A stretch of DNA of 39,951 nucleotides from contig NZ_JAKCPW010000027.1 of assembly GCF_021440085.1 (NCBI RefSeq), forward strand, positions 1 through 39,951, read 5' to 3'. Position 1 is the stretch's first letter, and every line of letters starts with the position of its first letter. The notes under the pieces are model-generated. The model did not search any database and was not told the DNA's origin. It was given only the letters and a program-made list of their open reading frames with translations. The DNA comes from Dyadobacter sp. CY261. GTDB taxonomy: Bacteria > Bacteroidota > Bacteroidia > Cytophagales > Spirosomataceae. The position numbers and the translations under genes are program-made. Positions 1 to 8,536 of the stretch are shown here, one piece after another.

Positions 1-399
1 CAAAGGACTTACTGATTATTGCACTAGTTGTGCAACGGCCACGGTCGTTTAAATGTACACTCTCTGCCGTCCATAATAAGGCGACTTTCATATCAAAGAG
101 CGCCCCAAAAGAGTTCATTTTAGTGGTACAGAAAATCAAATTACGTTATATTGCTGACCTAGGGGTTTAAATGTAATTTGACGATGATTTTTGTTTTGTA
201 AGGATTTCGAAGAATTAACAGAATCAGGATCTGCAATTCGATTGCTTCTAAAAGGCGGGGTGCGAGAAGATTTTCTTCAGAAGGTGTCAGGTACATCCAA
301 GAACGGGCAGAGTATCCTAAGATGATTTCTGAACTACGAAAGGGCGATGTCATTCTGTTTGGCGAGTCGATTGTTTGGGCCAGGCAACATACGAACTAA
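1..399. other. Left-edge region without a confident gene
   Basis: No convincing complete gene is visible. An inverted repeat TTGCAC(19-24)/GTGCAA(30-35) with a 5-nt spacer lies at the very left edge and could be the end of an insertion element, but no transposase is present to test this. Between about 230 and 400 the plus strand carries a coding-like reading (ending ELRKGDVILFGESIVWARQH, stop at about 400) without a plausible start in frame, so it may be the tail of a decayed gene. Low certainty. Confidence 0.3.
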
Positions 400-672
400 T
401 TAGCTGATAATAGAATGGAAGGAGATGGGGGTTGATTTCAGACCTTTCAATTCAAGCCGTGAGACATTGCCAAGCTCAGGTTCGCCCATACCAAGATCAC
501 ACAGGCCGAAAGCAATATCTTCATAGAACGGATCGATCTCGGATAGGAGCCAGGTCGCATTTCCCAGGAACAGCTTGACTACTGGTGGATGATCGTCTCC
601 GCGGTCCTCCGTCACATCATAGTGATTGCGGATCATCTTGGCTTTGAGTTCGTCGGGTATGAGGCGTGACAT
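400..672 (-). CDS. DUF2958 family protein
   Basis: A 90-residue soluble protein. The block PPVVKLFLGNATWLLSEIDP followed by IAFGLCDLGMGEPELGNVS matches the DUF2958 pattern: an opening xVxVKFF-like strand, a tryptophan strand, and the G-xEPELGxxS signature before a final SLxEL-like helix. The function of the family is unknown; its members are often found on plasmids and integrative elements next to conjugation or antirestriction genes. The ATG at 672 is the only sensible start. It is divergently transcribed from the small gene at 740 with 67 bases between them, which contain an imperfect CTGTT-TATC-AACAG repeat. In this window it is isolated from any conjugation gene, so it may be a leftover of an integrated element. 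Confidence 0.75.
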   Translation of the reverse strand: MSRLIPDELKAKMIRNHYDVTEDRGDDHPPVVKLFLGNATWLLSEIDPFYEDIAFGLCDLGMGEPELGNVSRLELKGLKSTPISFHSIIS

Positions 673-739
673 GCCAATACTATAGTTGAAATAAACTGTT
701 TATCAACAGATAATGTTAAACTGAAAAAACATAGACATT

Positions 740-1063
740 ATGCGACATTCGGAGCCTCCCAGGTGGTTGGACTTAGATAGGTTGATCCTAAGCTTGAAAG
801 GAAAATCGTTGCCTGAAATTACCACGATATTATTCAATGAAGGACGGTCGTTAGAAGCTTTCAGCTTTTCAGCGAAAGATCCTGCCAGTCAGAAGAAAGC
901 TGATTTTGAATTTGTAACAGGCCAACTTCAATACGCTTTCGGCAAAAAAGAGGTCGTTAACCTTTCGACCCATTATGGGCTCGATAGATCTTACAGGGCT
1001 CTTTTGGAAGATCTTGTGGAAAGAGGTGAGATGCCAGAAAATTCACTTTCGCAGCTTAGATAA
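740..1063 (+). CDS. Hypothetical protein, 107 aa
   Basis: A small soluble protein that I do not recognise. It has no signal peptide or membrane segment. The N-terminal half is rich in Leu/Ile and probably helical (WLDLDRLILSLKGKSLPEIT), and the C-terminal third, with VNLSTHYGLDRSYRALLEDL, also looks helical and could be a small DNA- or protein-binding bundle. The ATG at 740 gives a compact gene divergent from the DUF2958 gene, and the two may share regulatory DNA at 673-739. Composition is coding-like and no competing frame is open. Because its neighbour belongs to a mobile-element-associated family, this may be accessory cargo. Function is unknown. Confidence 0.55.
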   Translation: MRHSEPPRWLDLDRLILSLKGKSLPEITTILFNEGRSLEAFSFSAKDPASQKKADFEFVTGQLQYAFGKKEVVNLSTHYGLDRSYRALLEDLVERGEMPENSLSQLR

Positions 1064-1266
1064 TTGTACTTTTCCCTTTTTCAAAAACATTTGACCCAGG
1101 GCTTGCGTCGTATTTTCATCTTTATCATAAAATCTCTTCTCCAATCGTAAATCAAGCTAATCTCACAAAACGCTCCCAATTGAGATTTAAAGCACCGATA
1201 TATCTTTCCTTTAAAGTGGTTGCTTGATGACTGGCAGGTGTGGTTTTTCAGGCTTATCTTGCTGCC

Positions 1267-2256
1267 ATGAAATCGATTTTTCCCACCATCTATTCGACCC
1301 TTTCCCCGTATGCCCTGGCGGATTTACTCGATGAACGCTATTTACTGAAGACGATTCAATGTACCTTTCTGGTGCGTGGGGTGGGAGACACCTATTTGGT
1401 GGATTCCCTCCAGGGGCGCTTTATTCTTAGGATCTACCGCTCCACGCACCGAAGCCTGTCCCACGTCCAAGCGGAAGTGGCCTTGCTGATGGCTCTCAAG
1501 CAAGCTGGCGTTTCGGTGTCTTATCCCATTGCAGATCGGATGCAGGAGTCTATTCAACAACTGGACGCCGTGGAAGGATCACGCTATGCGGTGCTCTTTA
1601 GTTATGCCCCCGGCCAGCCCCCAAGAATACTGAACAAAAGCCAGCTATGCACGCTCGGCCATGAAATTGCGCGCTTTCACCAAGTGTCATCCACCATCGC
1701 ATTGCCTGGAGAGCGCTGGACTTTTGATCTGGATAGCACTCTTTTCAAGCCATTGGAGCAGTTAAAATCCGCCTTTGTGACCGATCAAGAAAGTTATCTC
1801 TGGTTGCAGAAAGCTGCCAGACAAGTCGAGACGAAGATAGCCCAGGTAAACACGTCGGGTTTCCTGAGTGGCTATTGCCATTTTGACCTACTGCCGAAGA
1901 ACATGCATTTCGACGGGGATTCGGTTACCTTATTTGATTTTGATTTTATGGGTTATGGCTGGTTGGTGCATGATCTGGTTTGCTTTTGGCAACACCTGGC
2001 CCTGGAGGTCTATGCGGGCCGGATGACGCAGCTAGCCTTTGAAGAGGCCTACGCAATTTTCCTGGAGAGCTATCAAAGCGGCCACCCAATCAGCGATCAG
2101 GAGTTAGCCTTGGTTCCTTACCTGAGTCTGGGCTTCTGGCTTTTTTACATGGGCTTTCACACCACCCATGACCAGTTTTACAGTTATCTTCAGCCGTCCC
2201 AGTTAAAGGGCTATACCGGCTTTTTACGGCATTTGGCGGTGGCTTATTGGGAATAG
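1267..2256 (+). CDS. Phosphotransferase (APH/choline kinase-like fold)
   Basis: A cytoplasmic small-molecule kinase of the aminoglycoside phosphotransferase/homoserine kinase II-like superfamily, about 329 aa, the usual length. The N-lobe carries the ATP-binding strands (SLQGRFILRIYRS, with a Lys/Arg position, and a following EVALLMAL helix). The catalytic loop is YCHFDLLPKNMHF: His205, Asp207 (catalytic base) and Asn212. The metal-binding segment LFDFDFMGYGW follows with Asp224/Asp226. Substrate cannot be told from sequence; related Bacteroidota proteins act on sugars, amino alcohols or amino acids, and a resistance role is not implied. I chose ATG 1267 (KSIFPTIYSTLSPYALADLL) rather than the upstream in-frame GTG at 1240, because family members begin with this Ser/Thr-Pro segment. 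It stands alone; about 175 bases precede it from the previous gene. Confidence 0.85.
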   Translation: MKSIFPTIYSTLSPYALADLLDERYLLKTIQCTFLVRGVGDTYLVDSLQGRFILRIYRSTHRSLSHVQAEVALLMALKQAGVSVSYPIADRMQESIQQLDAVEGSRYAVLFSYAPGQPPRILNKSQLCTLGHEIARFHQVSSTIALPGERWTFDLDSTLFKPLEQLKSAFVTDQESYLWLQKAARQVETKIAQVNTSGFLSGYCHFDLLPKNMHFDGDSVTLFDFDFMGYGWLVHDLVCFWQHLALEVYAGRMTQLAFEEAYAIFLESYQSGHPISDQELALVPYLSLGFWLFYMGFHTTHDQFYSYLQPSQLKGYTGFLRHLAVAYWE

Positions 2257-2390
2257 CGTATTTAATGTAGAGTGGGAGTAAGTGGGAAAAACTTGCTGAT
2301 CCAGTCTGACTGTTGCCAAATTCTTATATTACCCTCCTTTGAGACAAGGCCTCCTGCTAATGTTTGCTGTGCTTAAAAATCTCTAGAAAA

Positions 2391-3158
2391 ATGTCGCTCA
2401 CTGCCAAGTATGTGCTGCTCTTGATCGGAATCACTTTTTCTCTTTCCACGAATGCTTGCGTATGCAGTCACTACAAGTTCATGGATAAGTATGTGCGGTC
2501 CGACTTCGTCGCTCGGGTTTCGATTGTAAAAAATTTCCCCAACCAGGGTGCGGCTCTGCACTACAGGTCTGAAATTAAAATAGAGCATCTGTTTAAAGGG
2601 AAAAACGTTAAGTCAATTCTCGTCGAAGGAAGCAGTGATGGTAAAAAGCGCACATCCTGCGATATCTTTTTTAAGGAAGGGACTAAATTGTTGGTCTACG
2701 CCCGGCTCGACAGCATCGGGCAATATATCTTCGACATGTGCTCAGGCTATCGAGTCCTCTCCAACCCGGCTGACAATGGTGAAATTCGTGAAGTAGAAAT
2801 GCTAAATTTCTTGGATCGTCACAATATTAGAACCACCGATAAAACATTCTATAGCGCTGACTTGCATGATAAACTTCAACCAGTAAAGGGAATTAATACA
2901 ATCCCTAATTTTGCGATCTATGAGATTACTTTTGCCAGCAATCTCCATGTTGATTCAGTGAGAACAGTCACTGGTTTCAATACTGAAATTGACAGTCGCC
3001 TTGCGGAAATTTTGCGGGGAGCTCGTTGGGTCAGCGACAGGATTCTCATTGATGGGAAGAAAAACGAGGTTCCACCTGGAAGTAAGTTGTTAATAGGATT
3101 TTACTATTATTCACCACAGGCAACAGATGCAAGATTTATTAGTGAGTGGGATCTCTGA
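2391..3158 (+). CDS. Secreted TIMP/netrin-like protein
   Basis: A 255-aa exported protein. Residues 1-22 form a signal peptide (hydrophobic VLLLIGITFSLSTNA) and cleavage is predicted directly before CVCSH. The mature start C-x-C, then SDFVARVSIVKN and IKIEHLFKGKNV, is the signature of the OB-fold NTR/TIMP-like domain seen in many bacterial secreted proteins, with later cysteines (TSCDIFF, DMCSGYR) available for disulfides. The last 90 residues form a second, unassigned beta-rich segment. TIMP proteins inhibit metalloproteases in animals; the bacterial role is unknown. ATG 2391 was chosen because it puts the signal peptide at the N terminus, unlike the TTG at 2364. No operon partner is visible. 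Confidence 0.75.
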   Translation: MSLTAKYVLLLIGITFSLSTNACVCSHYKFMDKYVRSDFVARVSIVKNFPNQGAALHYRSEIKIEHLFKGKNVKSILVEGSSDGKKRTSCDIFFKEGTKLLVYARLDSIGQYIFDMCSGYRVLSNPADNGEIREVEMLNFLDRHNIRTTDKTFYSADLHDKLQPVKGINTIPNFAIYEITFASNLHVDSVRTVTGFNTEIDSRLAEILRGARWVSDRILIDGKKNEVPPGSKLLIGFYYYSPQATDARFISEWDL

Positions 3159-3521
3159 CATTGAAAGTGGATCAAGTAGAGGGAGTTTGCAATTTAAATG
3201 CCTGGTTGGTCTAAGCGATTAGGATTGCTGTTTAAACAATTCGGCGGCAGCGACTTCAGGATGACACACATTAACCTTCTATCGTGAGAATGATTCGAGA
3301 CATTGGCGAAGCTTTTCGTTTGAATCAAACCAACTGATTTACCGAAGGTTAAACGGTTAACATCAACCATATATTCTTAAATCAGCATCCCTTATTGATG
3401 GTTCACCAATCAACTACTCTACCAGACATGGATAGAATTTGCCACATATTTCGTACGTTTCGTGAGGCGTTTGAAAGTATATTTGGCGGTATTATAAAAT
3501 GAGTCATCGTTAAATAAAGAA
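3159..3521 (+). other. Intergenic region with inverted repeats
   Basis: No gene seen. It contains a perfect GTTTGA-A-TCAAAC palindrome (3318-3330) nested inside a longer-range pair TTAACCTTC (3271-3279)/GAAGGTTAA (3344-3352), so a structured RNA or regulatory element is possible. It also contains the sequence at 3251-3270 that is nearly repeated beside the IS66 remnant at 19078, which suggests old transposon debris. Confidence 0.35.
3251..3270 (+). repeat. Short dispersed repeat, copy 1
   Basis: CGACTTCAGGATGACACACA here resembles CGATTTCAGGACGACACA at 19078-19095 (16 of the first 18 bases identical). Both copies are outside genes and the second lies just past an IS66 remnant, so this may be a fragment of an IS66-type end. 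Origin is inferred only. Confidence 0.35.
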
Positions 3522-4104
3522 ATGGATTTGGCCTACTTTAAAAAGCTCCATCGAAAATACCAAGGACTACCGCTATCCAAGGAAGTTTGGCAAACCCCCG
3601 AATATGGCGCCTACATTAAAGCGAGCAATTCAGATACAATTCGTAGCAACTGGTACCTAAAACAGCTAGTCAAAGATGCCGGTATTAATCGCAGAAGATA
3701 TTGCCGCGGAATGCTGGCTCTCTTTTGCCGGAATCTCCCTATAATACTAAGAAAGGTGTGCAGATTCAATTTCATAATGGCTTGCATTATATACAAGCTG
3801 TAACATCAATGACTGCAAAGTTGACGTCGCAGGGCAGTAATTTCGGAAAAATAGAATGTTCAGGCGGTCTTTGTGGTCAATCCATTAGTATCAGCAAACT
3901 AGCCGTCAAATATATAAAGGTGATTTATTCCTGCGAGGGCCAGAAGGCGACCGTGCAGATAAATAGAGAATCGGGCGATCCGGCCTGGAACATTTACCTG
4001 ACATTTGAAGGCTACGGCAATGTCATCGCACAGCGTATCCTGAGATTGAGACCGTGGGTCTGACCCGCTTCGAGTACGACAACAATACTAATCCATTACG
4101 CTGA
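3522..4104 (+). pseudogene. Frameshifted hypothetical gene
   Basis: Coding-like sequence continues across several frames. The first part (3522 to about 3690, MDLAYFKKLHRKYQG... to WYLKQLVKD) is in one frame; a short stretch, IAEDIAAECWLSFAGIS, is in another from about 3688; the main part (about 3735-4020, NTKKGVQIQFHNGLHYIQAV and later DPAWNIYLTFEGYGN) is in a third; and a plausible C terminus (ETVGLTRFEYDNNTNPLR, stop at 4102-4104) is shifted once more. The simplest reading is one gene broken by small indels. The product is not recognised: beta-rich, with no signal peptide seen. It could instead be two unrelated short genes. It sits in an eroded region just before an IS3 remnant. Confidence 0.4.
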
Positions 4105-4743
4105 CTCGATTCTTTCGGTGCCAACTGTTCGATCCTTAAGATGGCTTGCGTAATATATCTGATTTGACTAAATTTATGTCGTCGATTTTGCGTGAATATA
4201 GTTGGAAGCAAACTCGGATACCCAAAATTTAGGAGCTATATAATTTATTGATATCCAGTGTGTTAGTCTTGTGATTCTACTCCCTGCGTCTCCACCGATT
4301 GAAAAATCAAATCATTTAAAAGAGGCTGTCTTCTATGTTGAAAAACAAGTTTAGGATTGATTTTTACCCCACTTGTTGAAAATTTTGGCAGCACCATCTA
4401 ACCTCCCGTTGAAATGTGTTAACCTGTAAGGTTACCGCATTTTAACGGGATTACTTATTTCTATAAACCACACTTCTCTTAGTGAACATCTTCTCATGAA
4501 GAGTCACAGTTTTGTTGTTATGCTCATAGATGCGGAACGCAAACTCAAAATAGTGAACAGTATTTCAACGTCACAGACAGCCTCAAGCGTTGGTCCGCAC
4601 AATGGTTTAATAGTTTATGTCTTATTTACCTGATATTGCTTTTTATTTTTTAGACGAACCTAATCCGGTTCAACTGAGGTACTCCCTATTTTTAAGGCCA
4701 GCAGTTGGCTATGATTGATTAAAATTGAGCCCCTCCCAGGTTT
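4105..4743. other. Gene-poor stretch before the IS3 remnant
   Basis: No credible gene. A short open frame of about 45 codons starts at 4496, but there is no support for it. The stretch holds one strong hairpin, listed separately at 4405-4449, and an AAAAGAGGCTGTC sequence near 4320 of the kind seen at some transposon ends, which cannot be confirmed here. Confidence 0.4.
4405..4449 (+). ncRNA. Strong isolated hairpin of unknown role
   Basis: Two 20-base arms, beginning CCCGTT and ending AACGGG, surround a TGTAA loop. In a plus-strand transcript 19 of 20 positions pair, two of them as G-U wobbles, with one U-C mismatch; the minus-strand copy pairs less well, so plus-strand RNA is favoured. No gene lies within 250 bases and no U-tract follows, so it is not an obvious terminator. 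It could be a small structured RNA or a MITE-like remnant. Confidence 0.4.
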
Positions 4744-5553
4744 TCAGACGGTTGAAAGTAGAGTTTCCGGTGTTTCTTGATGTAAATTAACAAATTCTTT
4801 CGGGGTCAAATCATTCAGCGCGCTGTGCGGCCTGAAATGGTTATATTCCCATCGAAAGTCCTCGATTTTTGCTCGGACATCGTCCAGGGATAAAAACCAA
4901 TTGACGGAGAGGCATTCATCTCGTAACTTCCCGTTAAAAGATCGCTCCGGAGACCCGGTCAACATATGGGTTGTCTGTCGGTTTTCCAGGCCTTGAAAAG
5001 TCTAGCGTTACACCAATCGAATATGCCCATAAGTCCATTCCCTTGGAGATGAATTCGCTTCCATTATCACACTGAATTCGCTCTGGGAAGCATCCTTCGA
5101 CGAGACAAATTTTGCTTAGTTCAGCAACAACATCTACCCCTTTTAAAGATTTCCCTGCCAGTAATCCGTGACAAATTTGCCGCCGGGCCGGGCCGTACAA
5201 TTATCGACCACAGTTAACACCCGGAAACGCTCGCCGTTGAAAAGCGCATCCTGCACGAAATCCATGCCGCGGCGTCCGCTCCAGACTTTGTTGATTCCTT
5301 GAGTGCCCAGACGTTCCAGTCGATGTCCAGCGCTGCGGCTACGCCTGGGTCTCTTTGTCCGCAAATTCAACCCACAGGCCTTGTAAACACGATAAACACG
5401 CTTGAGATTATCGCCAAAACCTTCTCTTTTCAGCAGCACAAAGATCCGTCGGAACCCATACCTGACCCGTGTATTTGCGATTTCTTTCATCCGCATTGCC
5501 AGCAATGTGTCGTTGCGCCGGTGGCGCCTGTAATAATACATTGCCCTGACCAA
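4744..5553 (-). mobile_element. IS3-family transposase (orfB) remnant
   Basis: A DDE integrase-type orfB broken into three frames. Part one (about 5553-5190) has the helical pre-domain (RVRYGFRRIFVLLKREGF) and the first catalytic Asp in MDFVQDALFNGERFRVLTVV, preceded by a small insertion (WSGRRGMDF where WSMDF is expected). Part two (about 5190-4950) has the second Asp in CDNGSEFISKG. Part three (about 4965-4744) has the catalytic Glu region SFNGKLRDECL and the typical YNHFRPHSALNDLTPKEF ending. At least two frameshifts, a truncated N terminus and the absence of orfA show that it is inactive. The group resembles IS407/ISRso-type IS3 elements and differs from the IS3 debris at 33.2 kb. Terminal inverted repeats could not be identified. 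Confidence 0.85.
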
Positions 5554-5752
5554 CTTCGGATTGATTGCAATTGCACAAAATATCCGAAAGAAAGTAGCCT
5601 AAGTGGCCACGTGTGTGCCCGCTAAAACCGATTTACCTCCAAGTCCGGACGTTTTAATCGAAATAAAGCAAAGTTTCTTTCGAAAATGCTTTTAAAGCAA
5701 AAAGACCGCCCCAGTTTAATCTGAGATGGCCTCTTTGCTTTTTCGTATTAAG
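5554..5752. other. Intergenic region, IS remnant flank to lipoprotein gene
   Basis: No gene. It contains the rest of the IS flank and the terminator for the protease/lipoprotein operon, listed separately. Confidence 0.4.
5694..5741 (-). terminator. Terminator of the protease-lipoprotein operon
   Basis: A 21-base stem around a TTTAAT loop, 12 bases past the lipoprotein stop. Read as minus-strand RNA, four apparent mismatches become G-U wobbles and only one true mismatch remains, while the plus-strand RNA would have four mismatches. The GGTCTTTTTGCTTT descending arm gives the U-rich end typical of Bacteroidota terminators. Confidence 0.65.
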
Positions 5753-6220
5753 CTAAGGCTGATTATAGTAAATATCCAAAGTGTCCTTCGCTGCACTGTA
5801 TTCGCCATCAATCAGATTACCGGTGATAAGCGGAGTTTCAGCGGAGCCGGTTAATCTAAACCGAATGGATTTAACCCCGGCGTCAGATGTTGACTTAAAG
5901 AAGTAAACGCGGTTCTTCCTGTTCACCATATCCTGCTTGAAATTTGGCAGTTTAACAACGGCAGTGCCATTTCGTCTTATGACCAGCGAATCAGCTACGT
6001 TTCTTAGAGTTTGAATTGTATCACCCAGACTTACTTGGGAGCCGGACTTCGTGTTGACAATTTTAACAGCAGTACAAACATTACAGGGTGGAAACACCCG
6101 GTTAAATACTTCAAATTCATCCTTCCTGCATCCGTCGCAGCCTATGAGGCTGCCAAACAGCAGAAGGCTTAATCCGAGGCTCATTGATTTTGTTTTCATC
6201 TTTGAACGTGATTTAATCAT
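5753..6220 (-). CDS. Small lipoprotein coupled to C10 protease
   Basis: A 155-aa lipoprotein. The signal sequence ends in a clear lipobox (LLFGSLIGC, lipidated Cys at 28), followed by a Cys-rich segment (CDGCRKDEF, then CNVCTAV). The rest is beta-rich and polar, with no catalytic motif. Its ATG overlaps the stop of the protease gene (ATGA), so the two are translationally coupled; an internal ATG at 6199 would also retain the signal. In Bacteroides fragilis, C10 proteases (Bfp) are encoded next to small inhibitor lipoproteins (Bfi), so a protease-inhibitor or chaperone role is a reasonable inference from position. I see no specific sequence match to Bfi or Spi proteins. A terminator follows directly. 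Confidence 0.65.
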   Translation of the reverse strand: MIKSRSKMKTKSMSLGLSLLLFGSLIGCDGCRKDEFEVFNRVFPPCNVCTAVKIVNTKSGSQVSLGDTIQTLRNVADSLVIRRNGTAVVKLPNFKQDMVNRKNRVYFFKSTSDAGVKSIRFRLTGSAETPLITGNLIDGEYSAAKDTLDIYYNQP

Positions 6221-7533
6221 CTTCTGAAACCATAAGTGGCGTTGAGGTAGGAACGATAGTTTAATGCGCTTCCAGTGAAATTGCCTAACACGTACCAGTT
6301 GTTGTCACTGCCATACCATCCCCAGTTAATGTGATATAGCGTAACCCAGGTTTCTATACATTGAGCATATGGATCTTCCGGTTCAACATAATGCTTCCAT
6401 GTATCGACGCCATCGACAATCCAGATGTGAAATTGCAAAATATCATCAGTTCCTTTCGTTCCATCGATAATTGCTGGGTATCCCCAGGACAACTCGGATA
6501 CTGCATGATTCTGATACGTATTCCAGTCAACTCTCGTACCTGAATTGGAATAACCCGCGCTGGCAAAGGCATCGTTAATGTTGTCTCGCCAGGTCAACGT
6601 GTTGCATCCTAAAAAATTGTAGTCGGAACTTGCCCAGCTACCAGCCAGCCATATCAACGCCGAAATCTGTTTGTCTTGCTCATTCGTGCTGTTACAGTTG
6701 ACACTGAAAAGGTTATTAAAAGGATAGTTTAATGTTTGAGCACCTATTGCACTGCTACTGGGCAAGGACGCGGGCAGTCGCAAATTTGGAGCATTCCAGA
6801 CCTGCGCAATTGCGATTGGCCCACAACCTGCTTGAGCCTTATTGCAATCGTCGTCTTCTGCACAGCTTCGGCTGGGACAATATTTGTTATACCCTCTTCC
6901 TTGTCCCCACTGCGTGCTCAAAATCGCAGGTACAAATGCCTCCCAATTATCGGGGCAATTGCGGCCAGGAGGCAGGTGTGGATCAGGTTCGCCAGATATC
7001 CTACCGGCTTTGACATCAGCTCGATTCTCGAAGTCCTTCCATAATGCATCAATGTCTTTTTCAGGCCTTTTAAGTTGCTTTTTTCCCTGATTCACCTGAT
7101 CCATGACGTGGCTAATCCAGATTTGAACACCTGGATTATCTGTGTGGAAAGTACCTGAGTCTCCCATCGCTAATATCGGGGTCACTCGCCGGTCAGCGGC
7201 AACGATGACAAAGCCCCGATTTTCTTTACTTTCACCCTCGTATTCGATGATATGCATTAAATCGCTTCCGGCGTCGTCTTTGAGTGTCCTGGTTCGCTTT
7301 ACTTTTCTAGGCCTTGTATCTGTTTTACTCGTTGCCCTTGACTTTCTCCTTGCAGCGGCATCATTGTTCAAGTCCAGATAGCTCTCAGCAATTTCAATCG
7401 CGCGCGGAATACCTACTTCTAACGGCTTGGTCGATTCAATGGTTGGAAAAGGGCTCGTTTTCTCTTGTTGACACTGAAAAATGGAGAAACTTAAGGCTGC
7501 CACTAAAACAGACTGTACTAATTTTTTTCTCAT
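6217..7533 (-). CDS. C10 family (streptopain-like) cysteine protease
   Basis: A 438-aa exported papain-fold protease. An N-terminal signal ends near FSIFQC; the Cys could be lipidated, though Gln at -1 makes it an atypical lipobox. Residues about 35-180 form the Spi-like prodomain (IEIAESYLDLN..., RGFVIVAADRRVTPILAMG is the standard propeptide strand pair). The catalytic domain has the nucleophile in AGCGPIAIAQVWN (Cys237), the catalytic His in LQFHIWIVDGVD (His369) and the Asn-Trp pair in HINWGWYG (Asn403-Trp404), matching streptopain's Cys-His-Asn/Trp arrangement. It is made as a zymogen and should act outside the cell or on its surface. It is the first gene of a two-gene operon with the overlapping lipoprotein. 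Family identity is sure; the substrate is unknown. Confidence 0.92.
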   Translation of the reverse strand: MRKKLVQSVLVAALSFSIFQCQQEKTSPFPTIESTKPLEVGIPRAIEIAESYLDLNNDAAARRKSRATSKTDTRPRKVKRTRTLKDDAGSDLMHIIEYEGESKENRGFVIVAADRRVTPILAMGDSGTFHTDNPGVQIWISHVMDQVNQGKKQLKRPEKDIDALWKDFENRADVKAGRISGEPDPHLPPGRNCPDNWEAFVPAILSTQWGQGRGYNKYCPSRSCAEDDDCNKAQAGCGPIAIAQVWNAPNLRLPASLPSSSAIGAQTLNYPFNNLFSVNCNSTNEQDKQISALIWLAGSWASSDYNFLGCNTLTWRDNINDAFASAGYSNSGTRVDWNTYQNHAVSELSWGYPAIIDGTKGTDDILQFHIWIVDGVDTWKHYVEPEDPYAQCIETWVTLYHINWGWYGSDNNWYVLGNFTGSALNYRSYLNATYGFRR

Positions 7534-8087
7534 AGCTTGTAAGGATGGTAACAGTTGTCAATAACTTGATGATAGCGGCAATTATAACAAGCGGTTACAT
7601 ATGCTCAAAATAAACCTATTTAATTTGCGAAGTTTTTCGACGAATTAGTATTGGGCTACTACGAACGTTGTCTTTGGGAAGACGAAAATAACGGAGATAA
7701 AGTAGCAGAGGTGTCTAATTGCTGATGACGAAAAATCTGAGCGCGAAGACTTGGGGAAAATATCAATAAAATCCCCTTTATAATATTAATTCCACAATGC
7801 GCCGAGGCATTGATCAAGATTAGGGGACTGCGGCCGCATATGGTATTCCTTGACATCCTGAATTAATATGATTAGAGTATTACTAGCCGCTATTTCTTTG
7901 TTTTGCTTCATTATAGTGATGACGTTGTGATCTTTGTGTGGATGAACCGCCATATAAGGACAATTTCTGATTACATGTACTAGTTCTCTTCGGGCGATTG
8001 CCCGATGCTGCCTATGCCTTCTTGAAATCGTTGCTTTGCCTTCTGTATTTTGTCCGCCGTGTCGACAGAGTGCGATTTGTGAATGTC
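7534..8087. other. Gene-poor stretch upstream of the protease
   Basis: No confident gene. It must hold the protease promoter, but I could not fix one. Short coding-like scraps exist: a plus-strand tail ending about 7715 (KFFDELVLGYYERCLWEDEN) and a 20-codon hydrophobic peptide at 7869-7931. Neither has enough support to be called, and both fit decay of former genes. Confidence 0.35.
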
Positions 8088-8536
8088 TTACCTCTTCACT
8101 AACTCATCAGATAGTTCTTGATAAAACTTGTGAAGTACATTCAGTTCCTCCTCAGTTGAGAAAGAATTGGGATGATGTAAGGTGTTCGATAGGTGCCTTT
8201 TTCGTAATACAGCCGATTGTCGAACGCCATTCTTACAAACTCATGTTTTTGAGGTAGTCGCTTTTAGATACAGCCTAGCTTTAAGAGTAAGTTTACTAAT
8301 CTGTGTGGTTTTCTAATCTTTGTATTTGGACTGCTCAATGCCGGGGAATTTGGAGGCGTTTAAGTTTGCTCAAATCAATCGAGTCTGTAAGCATATTTTT
8401 GACCGTTTCCTGCGCCGATGAAGTATTCTCCGCTTGGAGTTCGGGTTTCACGAAGGGTGTCTGCTTTGCTGGATTTATTGCTGGCAAAGAACAAACTCGT
8501 CAGAATTACGGACATTAAAATTTTTTTACTTTTCAT
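8088..8536 (-). pseudogene. Decayed secreted protein gene(s)
   Basis: On the minus strand an ATG at 8536 starts a good signal peptide (MKSKKILMSVILTSLFFA); the frame closes at 8375 after 53 residues. From about 8465 a shifted frame continues with coding-like sequence (FVKPELQAENTSSAQETVKN, then LTDSIDLSKLKRLQIPRH). Further down, 8230-8141 encodes MAFDNRLYYEKGTYRTPY..., and the next frame gives HHPNSFSTEEELNVLHKFYQ with a stop at 8088-8090. These pieces look like the start and end of one or two exported proteins broken by indels or a deletion. The product cannot be named. The 53-residue frame alone could still be expressed as a small secreted peptide. Confidence 0.4.

Noticed and set aside
7869..7931. 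Hydrophobic 20-residue frame (MIRVLLAAISLFCFIIVMTL)
   Set aside because: It looks like an isolated signal or TM peptide, but there is no downstream protein, RBS or neighbour link; chance or a remnant.
8036..8518. Plus-strand open frames
   Set aside because: The minus strand carries the better coding signal (signal peptide, natural composition), so the plus frames are shadows.
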